DNA of 62,632 nucleotides from Candidatus Absconditabacterales bacterium (GCA_937930555.1 CALHCH010000045.1:1-62632), one strand, 5' to 3'. Numbered from the stretch's first letter, positions 11,649 through 21,891 are shown. The notes: generated by a model not told the origin, from the letters alone. A program made the numbers and translations.

Positions 11649-13124
11649 GTGTCAGATACATCCACATATATACTTGACGAATATTTTGCAGACGGAGTAA
11701 TGTCTGTACATATCGTCACGGATCAGCAGATCGTCTCCAAGCAATGAAAACCTGGATGATGGGAGATGGTCACGAGTGATATATCGCTGGACAAAAAGGA
11801 TGTAGAGAGACTCATAGCACAGCTACACGCAGAGATAGAGAGTAGTGATGATGCATTTGTGGAGATAGATAGGACGCACTCGCAGGTATTGCAGATCGGA
11901 CCATATAGAGTCGTGGTCGTGCATCCGCCACTCACCAAGAGACTAGAGATCACCGCAGTAAGACCAGTCACCAGTAGGACACTAGCACAGTATGAGCTAG
12001 AAGACAAGATACAGACTCGATTGCTCAATGATGCTCGCTGAGTCCTCATCACAGGTGCTCCAGGAGAATGAAAATCAACCTTTGCGACGGCTTTTGTCAA
12101 TGAGCTCGCCAAGACCGATCAGGTCATCAAGACCATAGAGTCACCTCGCGATCTGCAGGTAGCAGACAATATTACACAGTATAGCTTCTCCCACGCACCA
12201 CACAATGAGATCAGAGATATACTCCTGCTGAGTAGGCCGGATATAGCCATATACGATGAGGTCAGAAATACAGACGACTTCTTGTTATTCAAAGATCTTA
12301 GGCTCACCGGTATATGACTGATATGAGTGATGCATGCCACCAAGGCGATAGACGGTGTACAGAGGATGTTGGGCAAGATCGAGATGGGATTGATCCCACA
12401 GGTGATAGATACCATTATATTTATCCAGTGAGGAGCGATCGCTCAGCTATATACCCTAAAACAAACAGTCAAAACCCCAATCGGTATGAACTCCGCAGAT
12501 CTCGCTCGTCCCGTGGTGCTCATCAAAGACCTCTTGACCGACGAGACCAAATACGAGATGTACAGCTATGGTGATAGCGTGGTAGTAATGCCGACCGATC
12601 AAGTCTGAGAATACGCAATGCAATCCAACGCTATAGCGAGGTTTGCCAAGTACGGTCTCCAAGAGCATCTGAGCAACGAACGATGATGTCAATGTATCGT
12701 AGAGGTAGAATGACTAAATAGAATCATCGTCTATGTCCCTACCCATATGAAACCAAAAATAATCGGCAAATCGTGAACCCGTATACAACAGATAGAAAAA
12801 GACCTGGGCGTGAGTATCGGTGTCAAGGATCTCAATGAAGTATGAGATAGAGGCACAGATAATAAATGAAGAACGAAAAGATGAGGTGGATGAGGAGGAT
12901 GATGAGGCGAGTGAGGCATAGTCCGAGAGCTCAATGAAGTCAAAAAATGAAAAAAGACAGTCATTCAAATCAAGTTTCCTAGAGATTATGCCCATAGTGA
13001 GATCACATGTATGGTCTGAGGCAAACTCATGACATTTGTCGCCAATCACAATGCTATCGTGCAGATTCGTAGGATGAAACTCATACAACAGATACAAGAT
13101 GGTGAGTTTGCAGTGGTGAGTTAG
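11649..13124 (+). CDS. ATPase with C-terminal KH domain (PilT-like, COG1855 type, no PIN domain)
   Basis: 491 aa from GTG 11649; ATG 11700 is an alternative, and an in-frame TAG at 11634 excludes earlier starts. Archaea and some bacteria have an ATPase with an N-terminal PIN nuclease domain and a C-terminal KH domain. Here only DTSTYILDE resembles the start of a PIN domain. Next comes IGPYRVVVVHPPLTKRLEIT, then Walker A TGAPGEGKST, IAIYDEVRN (Walker B), GVMHATKAIDGVQR and IPQVIDTIIFI. The KH domain has PKIIGKSGTRIQQIEKDLGV. The poly-Gly linker at 12882-12918 mixes TGA, GGA, GGT and GGC. Likely RNA-binding; function unknown. Confidence 0.8.
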
Positions 13125-13192
13125 TTGGTAGTGATTAGTTATTAGTAATTCTACCAAACTCAGAGTAACAATCGTCATTGCAAGACAGGTAT

Positions 13193-13253
13193 GTCATCCT
13201 GAGCGCAACGCAGTGGAGTGACCAAAGGAAATACCCAAAGGGTACGAAGGGTC
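13193..13253. repeat. Dispersed palindromic repeat copy
   Basis: Begins GTCATCCTGAGCGCAACGC and ends ACGAAGGGTC, with an inner hairpin around ACCCAAAGGGT. Lies in the gap between the ATPase-KH gene and the lipoprotein. The following GAAATTATAAG is also found after the copy at 15376-15430. Confidence 0.6.
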
Positions 13254-13327
13254 GATGTATCTGGCGTGACAATCTCGTGAAATTATAAGCGGACCTAATA
13301 TTTTTTATCTACATATTACCATATATC

Positions 13328-13807
13328 ATGAAAAACACACTCTCAATATGATTGCTCTCAATGACAGCTGTAGTACTTGCTGGATGTAGCCAGTCTGCAC
13401 CTCAAGCTACAGCACCTACACCATCTGTGGATCCGCTCACTGCAGCGCATACAGAATTTGTGGCACAATATGAAAAATGTGAAATCAATGTAAAAGACTG
13501 TGCTGCAGTAGGTCGAGATACAGTCATCGAAGGTACTATTACCAAGATACATGATGGTATAGATCTAGTAGATATATCAAACGATCAAGGACCTACGAGA
13601 ACAATCCCAATACTATCAAATATCCAAGATTGAAGATCCACCGTCTTGGTAAATCAATCAGGCAACAGAATCAGTGTTGAAGACATAAGCGTCTGAGATA
13701 ACATAAGAGCTGATGTAAGAGCATTTGATAGAATAGAAAATGGACAGCTCACAGAGAAGTTGGGGCAATATGGATATATACAGATCACTCAGCAATGAAA
13801 TAATTAA
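13328..13807 (+). CDS. Lipoprotein of unknown function
   Basis: 159 residues. The signal peptide ends in a lipobox (LAGCS, Cys at residue 21), so the mature protein would be lipid-anchored. A Pro/Ala/Thr linker (SAPQATAPTPSV) precedes a domain with a CEINVKDC pair and a beta-rich part (VIEGTITKIHDGIDLVDIS, then RISVEDISVGDNIRADV) that looks like a small OB-like barrel. No named family assigned. TGA codons are read as Gly at residues 8 and 101 and near the C-terminus. Confidence 0.8.
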
Positions 13808-13894
13808 TAAGTAATATATAATAATTTTTTGAAAATTATGAAAAAAAGAACAATCCTAATTATCAATTTTTAATCATCAACCATCACTTATCAT

Positions 13895-15307
13895 ATGAAT
13901 ATATTTCACAACGCAAAAATAATAGCAACTATGGGTCCATCTCTAGACAAGGAGACGGTACTTTCCAAGGTGATCAACAATATCGATACGTTTAGGATCA
14001 ATCTCACGCATGGTGATGAAGAAACCAAAAAGAAGTATATCCGCATGATACTCAAGCTGGATAGCTCCAAAACCATCATGCTCGATACCAGAGGTCCAGA
14101 GGTGAGGACCAGAAACAAAGAAGAGCTTGTACTCAATAAAGGTCAAAAAATACCTATTGAGCATGCAGAATTTTTCAAAGATAGTTTTGATACGCTGTAT
14201 ATCGATTATAATCAGACTCAAGGCATACAAGAAGGCACTATCCTCAATATAGACAACGAATCTGTCATCATTGAGGTCATAAAAAACAAGTGAGATGCTC
14301 TAATGGGCAAGGTACTCAAAGGAGGACTAGTACTGATCAACAGACACATTGATTTTGATGGATATATCCCAGAGCTCCCATATATGGGCGAAAAAGACAA
14401 AAGACATATCGTACGAGGTATCGAACATAAGATCAACACCATCTCAGTATCATACATCAAAGAAGCAAGCAATGTCGCTGAGATTAGAGATTTCCTCAGG
14501 ACTGTAGATGGTGAGCATCTCAAAGTAATAGCAAAAATAGAGACCCTGGACGCTATCAAAAACCTCAAGAGCATCATAGAATCAGCGGATGGTATCATCA
14601 TCAGTCGAAAAAAACTCCTCATCCTGGCAGACGAAAAGAAAGCAACTAAGATCAAAAATGATGCTATCAAGTATTGCAACACCATAGGCAAACCACTCAT
14701 CCGAAACACTGATATGAATGTAGCAAGCAAAAAAGAATCTAAAGTACACGCAGACACCATCAGAGAAAAAATAGCAGAATGAATCGATGTGTTTATGCTC
14801 ACGAGAGACTCGGCTGTAGCAGAAGAACCAATCGAAAACATCTTCAAACTCTACGAAATCATCAATGAGGAGCAGATACCTACTATCACCGACTACTCAC
14901 TCAAGCAAGTAAGCATATCAGAAGACGACACTATCTCAGACTACATAGCATACAATGCATACAGGACCAGCAAAGAAATGCCTATCAAAGCTATTATATG
15001 TCCTACTGAGTCAGGATACACCCCTGCCAGACTCGCAGCTCTCAAGCCATCAGTACCCATAATAGCATTTACCAAAAACGACATGGCATATAGATACCTC
15101 AATCTCTTGCGATGAGTCAAGGGCTATAAGATAGCTGACACCTTTGAGTACACCAATATCAAACAAATCGGGAAGGAGATCATAAGGATATTGTTTAAAT
15201 GAAATATCTCCCTAGACGACAAAATCCTCATCGTCCACTCCTCTCTGGAGCAAAACAAAGCAGGTATGATCAATGGTATGGAGTTGTATAAGTTTAAGGA
15301 TATATAG
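13895..15307 (+). CDS. pyk: Pyruvate kinase-like protein with altered active site
   Basis: 470 residues, normal for pyruvate kinase (PEP + ADP to pyruvate + ATP). Conserved parts are AKIIATMGPS, FRINLTHGDEE, IMLDTRGPEVRTR and VIAKIETLDAI, which keeps the catalytic Lys and the first metal-binding Glu. The motif that normally follows, ARGDLG with the second metal-binding Asp, reads SRKKLL. The ATQML stretch reads NTDMN, and SGETA reads TRDSA. The gene is intact with four TGA codons. It may be a regulatory or otherwise non-catalytic homologue, or an enzyme with displaced metal ligands. Structure is clearly PK; activity is doubtful. Confidence 0.85.
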
Positions 15308-15375
15308 GACAGAATACAGAATTAAGAGCAAAGAATTGAGAGCGTAGCAAGACAAAAAAAATGACATAAACAGCA

Positions 15376-15430
15376 CGTTATCCTGAGCGAAATATTTTGC
15401 ATGCAAAATATGCAATCGAAGGATTTCGGG
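15376..15430. repeat. Palindromic repeat with a 20-bp perfect palindrome core
   Basis: TTATCCTGAGCG ... CGAAGGATTTCGGG flanks ATATTTTGCATGCAAAATAT, a perfect 20-bp palindrome at 15392-15411. It belongs to the dispersed CCTGAGCG/CGAAGG family. The surrounding 299-bp gap (15308-15606) holds no gene that I can support. Confidence 0.65.
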
Positions 15431-15538
15431 AAATTATAAGTGAGACTCTTGTGCTTGAGCGATTACTACCTCATCAGCAGTGTGATTAAGAGAAACCTTG
15501 ATGAGCAAGAAAGATAGATAGAGATACATATTCAGCTT

Positions 15539-15566
15539 ACACCACTCTTGCAGTGGTGTTTTCTTT
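15539..15566 (+). terminator. Rho-independent terminator
   Basis: Stem ACACCACT / AGTGGTGT with loop CTTGC, then TTTTCTTTT. Downstream of the pyk-like gene and before the small HicB-like gene. Confidence 0.85.
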
Positions 15567-15606
15567 TCGTATAGTATACATCATCTACTTACTCGACCAT
15601 ATATCC

Positions 15607-15783
15607 ATGAAGATCAAGATCACTCATGACAAAACAGGACGATATGTCGCAGAGCTTGTCGGTATACAGTGAGCATATGCTCAATGAAAAACTCCAGGAG
15701 ATGCGGTGAATTTCTTGATAGATGTATACAAAAACATCGAAGATATAAAAAATCAATCTAGCAAACAGTCATTTACCATATAA
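15607..15783 (+). CDS. HicB-like small protein, no HicA partner
   Basis: 58 residues. The core (KTGRYVAELVGIQGAYAQGK, then TPGDAVNFLIDVYKNI) is the partial RNase H fold of HicB-type antitoxins: a short strand-rich part, a Gly turn, TPxDA and a helix. No DNA-binding tail and no hicA toxin follow. It may be an orphan antitoxin or act with the DUF2442/DUF4160 pair directly downstream (11-bp gap). Confidence 0.7.
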
Positions 15784-15793
15784 ATAAGATACC

Positions 15794-16024
15794 ATGTATC
15801 CAAAACTCACAAAAGTTCTACCTCAAGAGAACCATCAAATCTATGTAGAATACGATGATGGAAGCTCTGGTATCATTAATTTTTCACCTGATACAAAACC
15901 TCGCTACAAGCTTTTTGAAGATCCTACATATTTTGCAAAAGCACATCAAGAACACAATGCCATAGTACGAGATGAACAGATGGATGTCTGTGGTGATCGA
16001 TGTTATATGCAGATCGCAAAATAA
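15794..16024 (+). CDS. DUF2442-like protein
   Basis: 76 residues, no TGA codon. MYPKLTKVLPQENHQIYVEYDDGS matches the usual start of DUF2442 proteins (P.v..v....y.l.v.f.dG). These small proteins are commonly encoded next to DUF4160 proteins in two-gene modules thought to be toxin-antitoxin-like. The next gene is exactly such a DUF4160 gene, 28 bp downstream. Function is unproven. Confidence 0.7.
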   Translation: MYPKLTKVLPQENHQIYVEYDDGSSGIINFSPDTKPRYKLFEDPTYFAKAHQEHNAIVRDEQMDVCGDRCYMQIAK

Positions 16025-16052
16025 TTTTTTATAATAGTTAAGTTTAATAAAC

Positions 16053-16319
16053 ATGCCAGAAATTTGTCGTTTTTTGGGTATATCCATTTTGATGTATTTT
16101 GAGGATCACAATCCTCCACATTTTCATATCAGATATAATGAATTTGAGTGAGTCATGGAAATACAATCACTAACATTGATGCGTGGCAAACTTCCACCTA
16201 GGATACTTGCTCTAGTAGTAGAACGATCATCCATACATCAATCAGAACTCATGCATAATCGAAACCTAGCAGTAAGTGGTAAGCAGGTGCAGTTAGAAAA
16301 AATACCGCCTCTTGTATAG
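16053..16319 (+). CDS. DUF4160 protein
   Basis: 88 residues. The signature MYFEDHNPPHFHIRYNEFEG (usual form: mY..dH.PPHfHv.y) is typical of DUF4160. The conserved DHxPPHFH suggests a metal or RNA site, unproven. One TGA is read as Gly before VMEIQSLTLMRGKLP. Forms a pair with the upstream DUF2442 gene, an arrangement common in mobile toxin-antitoxin-like modules. Confidence 0.8.
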
Positions 16320-16375
16320 ATTTTCTACAAATTCTCTTTTCTAATTCTAGATTCTACCTTCTAATTCCAGTCCAT

Positions 16376-17335
16376 ATGTCCCTCCCACTACGAATCCTCA
16401 TATTCCTCGCGTCACTCCTATGACTCGTCAAATCTTCTGACTATTTTACAGAGTATAGCGAAAAACTTGGTCTCATTTTTGGGATGAGTAGTTTTATCAT
16501 ATGAGCGACGATCGTGGCTCTAGGTACATCGCTCCCAGAGCTGATATCGGGTATATATGCTGTGACAGGAGGATGACTGTCTGAGTATGTGATAGACTGA
16601 GCCGTAGGATCCAATATAGCCAATGTACTCCTGGTATTTGGATTTGGTGCGATACTCGCCAAAACCCTCAAAGTAAATAATCAGCTGATCGATGTAGATC
16701 TCCCATTCTTCTTTATCTCTATGGCGATGTTTTTGTTTTTTGCCCGAGACGGAGCGGTGACGCGACAGGAGTCGATATTTTTGTTGGCTTTTATTGTTAT
16801 ATTTATCCTATATAGCATACAGAGTGGTGAGCATAGCGAGACATTGGACGACCAAGTAGATGAGCATATAGCATCCACCAACAAAGCAAAAATACCTGGC
16901 TATGTAGGTATTATATTGGTGTGTATGTGAGTATTGGCGATCAGCGCCAAGTATTTTATTGATAGTATATTGGAGATATCGACCATACTGGGAGTAACAT
17001 CATCACTCCTCACACTGTCTGTAGTAGCTCTGGGGACATCACTACCAGAGGTACTCACCTCTATGGCAGCCATCCGCAAAGGCAATCACGGTATAGCGAT
17101 AGGAAACGTCTTTGGATCCAATACATTCAACCTCACACTGATCACCGGTATACCCGCATTTTTCTGACCATTGGAGGTGTCAGAGTTTACTCAGATGTAT
17201 GGATTTGCATTTTTGGTGATTGTGACACTGGTAGCGATATTTATGACGCAGGACAACAAAATCCAGAGACGAGAATGAATTTCACTCCTCCTGCTCTACC
17301 TCGTATTTATAGCCAAGCTAACTGCGATTATATAA
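16376..17335 (+). CDS. Ca2+/Na+ antiporter of the CaCA family (YrbG-like)
   Basis: 319 residues, ten or so membrane helices. The two alpha repeats that form the ion path are present: ALGTSLPELISG with GSNIANVLLV in the first half and ALGTSLPEVLTSM with GNVFGSNTFNL in the second. Exchanges Ca2+ for Na+ or H+ across the plasma membrane. Start ATG 16376. TGA codons occur at Gly in several helices. Confidence 0.92.
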
Positions 17336-17362
17336 TAGTTGATAACAATCGTCATCCTGAAT

Positions 17363-17470
17363 GTCATCCTGAGCTTGTCGAAGGGTGAACATGAAGGATC
17401 TCATGAGAAAAAATCCTTCGTTCATTTATTCTCGCACCCTTCGACTTCACTGCGTTTCGCTCAGGATGAC
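17363..17470. repeat. Full dispersed inverted-repeat element
   Basis: Left arm GTCATCCTGAGCTTGTCGAA... (17363-17387), right arm ...TCGCTCAGGATGAC (17435-17470), with an inner smaller hairpin GAAGGATCTC / AAATCCTTCG. A second GTCATCCTGA stands just before it at 17351. The best-preserved example of the family in the window. Confidence 0.75.
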
Positions 17471-17509
17471 AGACTCACGTACATCCAATATTTTACCCAG
17501 CTCAACCAT

Positions 17510-18505
17510 ATGAAAAAACATCCACAAGCACAACAGATCAAAACACTCCTAGAGCAAGCGAATAAGATTGCGATTTTTGGTCATCGCAATGTGGATGGTG
17601 ACGCACTCGGCTCCTGTCTCTGACTAGGACAACTCTTAGAAAACCAATGAAAAGATATCTCATACTATACCACCGAACAACCATCAAGCTCATTTGATTT
17701 TTTGGATGGAACGCAAAAATTCAAAACGAAGTTTGATTATCATCCGCACTATGATCTACTCGTCTTCTTGGATACGGCAAATCCTACTCAGCTACTGGCT
17801 GATATATGGGTATGACATGAGAGATACTTCAATGATATGCCTACGCTGGTCATAGATCACCATATATCCAATACTAGATATGCAGACACCAATCTCGTAG
17901 ATGATAGCTCTATAGCTGCCTGTGAAATCGTAGCTGAGCTGATACATGACTTGTATCCAGAGGAGATAGACGAGCTCATCGCGACCTACTTATTTTTGTG
18001 ATTGTCTACTGATTCTGGGCATTTTGTTTATGAGAGAGACTCGGCGAGGACCTTTGGGGTTGCTACATATCTGCTGAGTCACTGAGCCGACAAACGCTCT
18101 ATCGTCTCCAATCTGTATAGAGCAGCATCATACAAGAGTATCAAATTTATATGAGTGCTCACAGACAGAATCACAAAAATCAATAATGTGATCTACACCT
18201 ACTATCGTCACGAGGAACTAGAGGAGTATGGCATCGACAAAGAAAAAGCGGATAGCATACTAGGCATCATGACCCGTATCGCTCACGATGGGGTATTTGC
18301 ACTCATCAAGATACATGATCACGAATCGCCTCCGTTTCTCAAAGCATCTCTTAGATCTAAGTCGGGATCCAAACCAGGCATAGATGTCTCGGAGATTGCG
18401 TCTAGGTTTGGTGGATGAGGTCACAAGGCAGCAGCAGGACTCAAGACAGAGATAGGAGATGATCGAGAGCAGAGTCTGGAGGAATTTGTGGGGAAGCTAG
18501 GATAA
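17510..18505 (+). CDS. nrnA: DHH/DHHA1 phosphoesterase (NrnA type)
   Basis: Degrades short oligoribonucleotides or cyclic-dinucleotide products and dephosphorylates pAp in characterised homologues. 331 residues. DHH domain: FGHRNVDGDALGS (metal ligands), FLDTANPTQ, VIDHHIS (the DHH-type motif) and STDSGHF. DHHA1 domain at the end: ASRFGGGGHKAAAG, where one of the four Gly is TGA. ATG 17510 gives the normal length. It stands alone between a repeat and a minus-strand terminator. Confidence 0.93.
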
Positions 18506-18533
18506 AAAAAGAGTAGAGAATTTTATTCTCTAC
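18504..18533 (-). terminator. Rho-independent terminator
   Basis: Stem GTAGAGAA / TTCTCTAC with a run of A on the plus-strand left side (T-run on the minus strand). Ends the minus-strand gene at 18558; poor T-run in the plus direction. Confidence 0.8.
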
Positions 18534-18557
18534 CCCGAATTTGGTTTAAAACTAAAT

Positions 18558-19025
18558 CTAAAGATTGACACCATCTTTATCTAAGAAAACAAATGAATCA
18601 TATGATGTAGAGTGAACAATAACTAAATCAGCTGTAAATAACTTTCCACCAAAGTTGAATCCTTGTTGAGACAGAACATACAAAGGCTGCATTCCTCTTC
18701 CTGCCCCAGTTACTTTCAACTCAAGAGACTCTAAATTGGATTTAGTTATTAGATTAGATTGAATTAGCTCTACGGCATATACAGAACTCATCAAAATTTG
18801 ATGAACCAGTAGAGATTTATTCCCTTTATTGATTCGATCAATTTCTTTAAGAAATTTCTGAGTTCTTTTACCTACCAAGGTGCCCTTTAAGATTAGACCA
18901 GTGCTCAAACAGCTTTTTGGCTGCGAGTCATAAACCCACTCATCATTTTGGTTCTTAACAATTGTTGAGTCAAATAAACTGATTGATGTCTTATTTATTT
19001 TACTTAATACATTTTTATTAGTCAT
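18558..19025 (-). CDS. Unknown protein, AT-rich, no TGA codons
   Basis: 155 residues from ATG 19025 (MTNKNVLSKINKTSIS) to TAG 18558; earlier in-frame ATG 19106 has a less likely N-terminus. No membrane segment or recognised motif. A Gly-rich turn (VTGAGRGMQPLYVLSQQG) near residue 115. Contains more than ten Gly codons and none is TGA, unlike most neighbours, and it is flanked by its own terminator. This would fit recent gain from a standard-code donor. Confidence 0.7.
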   Translation of the reverse strand: MTNKNVLSKINKTSISLFDSTIVKNQNDEWVYDSQPKSCLSTGLILKGTLVGKRTQKFLKEIDRINKGNKSLLVHQILMSSVYAVELIQSNLITKSNLESLELKVTGAGRGMQPLYVLSQQGFNFGGKLFTADLVIVHSTSYDSFVFLDKDGVNL

Positions 19026-19156
19026 ATTTTTGTTTTTTGATTCATCTATATATAAATATATAATATTATTTGTCAATAGAAACTTTCTCTCTTGCAAACA
19101 CCTCAAACAAGCATACCACTAGAAACATTCGTCGTATTTTCTAAAAAAATAGTCCT

Positions 19157-21247
19157 ATGCTCTCCACTACTATTGTGTTATTTACTCTGCTCATCATCGC
19201 TTCGTTGGTGCATCACCTAGCCAAGATCTGGAAGATACCATATACTATATTGTTGTTTATCGTGGGGATACTCCTCGTCCCGCTCAACGCTTTTTTTGGT
19301 CGAAACTTTGTAGAGACGCTCTCGCTTACTCCAGAACTTTTGTTTTATGTATTTTTGCCTGTACTGATTTTTGAGGCGTGATACCACATACAGTATAGGC
19401 AACTCACCAAAAACTACACCACCATATGGACACTAGCCATCGTATGACTCGCTATATCTACCGCCATAGTAGGGCGATGAGGGCGATGGTTGCTCAATAT
19501 GTTTGGTATACAGGTACCACTAGGAGCAATGTTATTGTTTGGTGTGATTATCTCATCTACGGATCCAGTAGCAGTGCTCGCGATATTCAAGGATCTCTGA
19601 GTACCCAAAAGACTTGCTCTGATATTTGAGTGAGAGAGTCTGTTCAATGACGGTATCGCAGTGGCGGTATTTTTGGTGATGCTGGAGATCATGCGTGTAT
19701 GAGTGCTGGATAGCTCATCGCTGCTATGAGGTGTGGGTGATTTTTTGATGATGGTGCTGTGAGGTATCGTATTGGGTACGCTGATGTGACTCCTGTTTTC
19801 TACATTGATCAAACACATCAAAAACAATGAACATGTCGAGATCACCCTCACGATGGTGTTGGCGCATGTGGTGTTTTTGCTGGCAGAGTATGTGACGCAC
19901 TATGTAGAGCTATGATCGCGAGATATCAAGATCTCTGGCGTGATCGCTACTGCCTACGCTGCCATCATCATGGGCAACTACGGCAAAACCAAGATCTCAC
20001 CCAAAGTCGAGGCTTATATGGGAAAATTTTGGAGCTTCTTCTCGTTTGTGACCAATTCACTAGTGTTTCTCTTGATGGGAATGATGGTGCAGTATATCTG
20101 AGTCACGCGAGAGATACTACTCCCCTCGCTGCTAGTGGTGATCGTATTATTGGTGCTAGCTAGAGCGCTGAGCATCTATATACCCATAGGCATACTCAAT
20201 CTCAAAAACAGACAAAAAATACCCAAAAAGCGGCAACACTTACTCGCTCGATGATCACTGAGATGAGCGTTGGGATTGATGTTGGCGTTACTAATACCTG
20301 ATAGCTTTACACTCCCAGGTTGGGGATATGATTTTTCAGCCAAGAGTTTTGTGCTCGCACTCACGATCACCTCGATTATGTTTTCGTTGATCATACGTGG
20401 ACTGAGTATACAGACGCTGATACGCAAGCTCAACATCGGCGGATTAGCTGATCTAGAGGAGTTTGAATTTTTGGAGTCTCATATATTGGTATACAATCGT
20501 ATCATCCAAAAAATACAATCTATGACAAGTGCCTATGAGATATCTCCAGGCATATCAGAGTCTCTCATAGCCAAATACACTGCCAAGATGGATGAAGCAT
20601 CGCTCAAGATGCAGATGTTTTTGGATACACATCCAGAGAGTGATCAGCTAGTGAGCAAGGCTCTTACACTGCACGCTTTGGGTATAGAGCAGGAGCATCT
20701 GCACGAGATGTTTGTGTACAATGAGATCACGGAGCAGATATTTGCCTCTCGTAGCGCCAAGATACAGACACAAGCAGCGAGAGTCGAGAGTGGTATCCCG
20801 CAGATCAGATGATTTAAGTCTAGTACGGATATCAGACCGCAGAGTCGATACCCTATAGAGCGTCTCATATATCGACTCAGTGCCTGTGATCAAGGCGATG
20901 CTCACAATGAATACATCATCTCCAGGACCAAATATATTGTCACAGAAAACGTGATCAATGATTTGAAGGCATTGCAAGAGGTGGATTTTGGCTACGATCC
21001 ATCACATCTCAAAAAAGTAATCGAGCTATACCAAAAATTTCACCAAAACGCACGTGAAGAGATGGTAGAATACGGCGGCAAAGATGAGCAGTTTGCAAAC
21101 TCTATCAACGAACATCTCTTGAATAAAAGTATCATAAGAAGTGAAGAGCAACTCATACAAGAACTCTACCACAAGGATATGATCACAGAAAAAATCTATC
21201 AGCAGTTTGTGGAAGAAATGGATACCGAGATTTGGAAAAAACACTAG
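19157..21247 (+). CDS. CPA1-family Na+/H+ antiporter with long cytosolic tail
   Basis: 696 residues. About 12 membrane helices up to residue 420, with the family motifs SSTDPVAVLAIF and EGESLFNDGIAV, which carry the cation/proton-binding Asp. Then a charged helical cytosolic tail of about 270 residues (LADLEEFEFLESHILVYN onward), which in relatives regulates the transporter. Exchanges Na+ or K+ for H+ at the plasma membrane. Many TGA codons are Gly, including in helices. No TrkA or cyclic nucleotide-binding motif found in the tail. Confidence 0.93.
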
Positions 21248-21576
21248 AAAGCTTCTATCGCAAATCCGCCTCAACTCTTCTCTCTCAAGTCAGGAGCACG
21301 TAAGATATTCATAATTTCGCAAGCTTACAAATAGACATTCAGATCAACATCAGTATAAGACAGAATACATCAAATATAGGTAGTTACTTGATGCGATCAT
21401 AAAATTATCTGATAGTCTCAAAATCTACGTATCTAAAAATCTATATGGAAAAACAAACTACACTTACTACTTCCATATAAGCTAGGACTAAAAAAACGAG
21501 GGATATAGTTGTAAACAAAAAGAGCAGAAATAGTGCATCTATAAATCTTAAAATCTACGTATCTAAAAATCTAAAT
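21248..21576. other. Gene-free stretch with a repeated AT-rich motif
   Basis: 329 bp without a supported gene. AATCTACGTATCTAAAAATC occurs near 21421 and again near 21552, the second copy directly before the partial tRNA copy. Similar CTAAAAATCTA strings also occur near 1475-1510. I see no clear promoter or terminator. Confidence 0.5.
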
Positions 21577-21592
21577 GGTGGGGTGGCCGAGT
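21577..21592 (+). pseudogene. 5' fragment of tRNA-Ser
   Basis: GGTGGGGTGGCCGAGT is identical to the first 16 nt of the intact tRNA-Ser at 21715, including the preceding AT. After that the sequence diverges and no T-arm follows. It covers the 5' acceptor strand and the start of the D-arm. Confidence 0.7.
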
Positions 21593-21714
21593 TAATTGAA
21601 TACCTATATATGCAGAGCGAAGTGATAGCATATATGGTTATATTCAATATATATCGTAACAAGAAAACAGAACTAGAAATACAAACACAAAAAAGATAGT
21701 AAAATAAATTTGAT

Positions 21715-21801
21715 GGTGGGGTGGCCGAGTGGTCGAAGGCGCTACCTTGGAAAGGTAGTGTGCATTCATTTGTACCGAGGGTTCGAATCCCTTCCCCACC
21801 T
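21715..21801 (+). tRNA. tRNA-Ser (anticodon GGA)
   Basis: Cloverleaf of class II. Acceptor GGTGGGG / CCCCACC; D-arm GCCGAGTGGTCGAAGGC; anticodon stem CTACC / GGTAG with loop TTGGAAA (anticodon GGA, reads UCC and UCU); long variable arm; T-arm AGGGTTCGAATCCCT; discriminator T. CCA is not encoded. Downstream is hicB. Confidence 0.97.
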
Positions 21802-21891
21802 AATTAATACCACACAAAACTAATCAAGTAAAAAGTTGAAAAAAATATTTTTCTAGCTATACTCTATATACTATTCTATTTAACTTCTGTT

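Noticed and set aside
13838-13873. 11-codon leader ORF before pyk
   Set aside because: Too short and no attenuator structure seen.
14218-14847. 209-codon ORF on the minus strand inside pyk
   Set aside because: Antisense of a clearly homologous gene, low-complexity Ser/Leu-rich product.
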